Shown here in pieces: positions 22,404 to 22,762 of a stretch of 22,762 nt of DNA; position 1 is the stretch's first letter, and each line of letters opens with the position of its first letter. The notes beneath the pieces are model-generated. The model was not told where the DNA came from. It saw only the letters and a program-made list of their open reading frames with translations, and searched no databases. The DNA is from a virus: IMG/VR virus record IMGVR_UViG_3300025645_000496, positions 1-22,762 of that record; one strand, given 5' to 3'. The position numbers and the translations under genes are program-made.

Positions 22404-22762
22404 TATCCAAACTCCGCTAGGTTTTTTGTGTTAAGTGCATAAAATGATTTTGCTGAACCATCTCCTGTTATATTAGGAGAGTATTCAAAATTACCATAAC
22501 CATTATCATCTGTATTGCTTGATGATATTGAAAAAACTGGATTACCAAAGTTACAAGAAACTTCTCCAGAATCTCCTGTTCCAAGATCACCAACACCAAA
22601 AAAATAATCATATCCTGTTGGAATATCTATTCCTGTACTGCTTTGTAATGCACCATTTTTTGAAAAATATAATTTATGATTATCTAAATCTAAATAAATT
22701 CCTAAAATATCATTTGTTGTTAAAGTTGCACCATGTGATGAGTTTGTTCCATTAACATATAC
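22403..22762 (-). CDS. SPRY-like tail appendage protein, 3' part
   Basis: The leftward frame is open from the window edge to a TAA at 22405-22403 (119 codons plus stop). It encodes the end of a SPRY/concanavalin-type fold: ILGIYLDLDNHKLYFSKNG followed by YDYFFGVGDLGTG and the close NITGDGSAKSFYALNTKNLAEFG. The pattern G-V/I-x-L-D-L-D followed by F-x-K-N-G is the core strand pair of SPRY domains, and the YALNTKNL ending is one I recall from marine phage tail-fibre proteins. It lies directly upstream of the three-repeat protein with a TAATG overlap. Its N-terminal part lies outside the window. Host-surface contact is inferred. Confidence 0.78.
   Translation of the reverse strand, partial: VYVNGTNSSHGATLTTNDILGIYLDLDNHKLYFSKNGALQSSTGIDIPTGYDYFFGVGDLGTGDSGEVSCNFGNPVFSISSSNTDDNGYGNFEYSPNITGDGSAKSFYALNTKNLAEFG

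Overview
The window is part of an AT-rich, densely packed double-stranded DNA tailed-phage genome. It has replication genes, virion genes with podovirus-like tail proteins, almost no intergenic space, and protein signatures (GGRVG motifs, a three-repeat receptor-type tail protein, an AEP-type primase) that I associate with marine phages of AT-rich hosts such as SAR11. The host assignment is inference. No integrase, tRNA, CRISPR array or insertion sequence is visible, and terminase, portal and major capsid genes are not in the window.

Layout. (1) 1-6411, leftward: a replication operon. In transcription order it encodes two conserved phage proteins of unknown function, a 253-aa protein in a position typical of replication accessory proteins, an archaeo-eukaryotic-type primase, a UvrD/Rep-like SF1 helicase, a DUF3310-like small protein, a 64-aa unknown, and a family A DNA polymerase running off the left edge. 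(2) 6412-6468: a divergent control region. (3) 6469-7899: one rightward gene, an SNF2-like SF2 helicase. (4) 7926-22762, leftward: a virion/lysis operon transcribed from beyond the right edge. It runs through an SPRY-like appendage protein (partial), a three-repeat tail protein, a large tail-hub-like protein, small structural proteins, a series of large probable internal-virion or ejection proteins, a Gly-rich protein with a conserved C-terminal domain, and a holin-like small membrane protein.

Two reading-frame anomalies stand out. The polymerase gene is broken by an 86-bp imperfect tandem duplication whose copies differ at eight sites, all synonymous; deleting either copy restores the frame exactly. 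The Gly-rich protein is separated from its C-terminal domain by a one-base frame change inside a GC-rich polyglycine tract in an otherwise AT-rich genome. Other signals are overlapping face-to-face promoter elements at the replication/helicase divergence, a GC-rich stem-loop in front of the primase, a palindrome inside a candidate promoter in the only sizeable gap of the virion operon, a recurring GG-R/Q-V motif in consecutive virion proteins, and repeated one-base stop/start overlaps that imply translational coupling.
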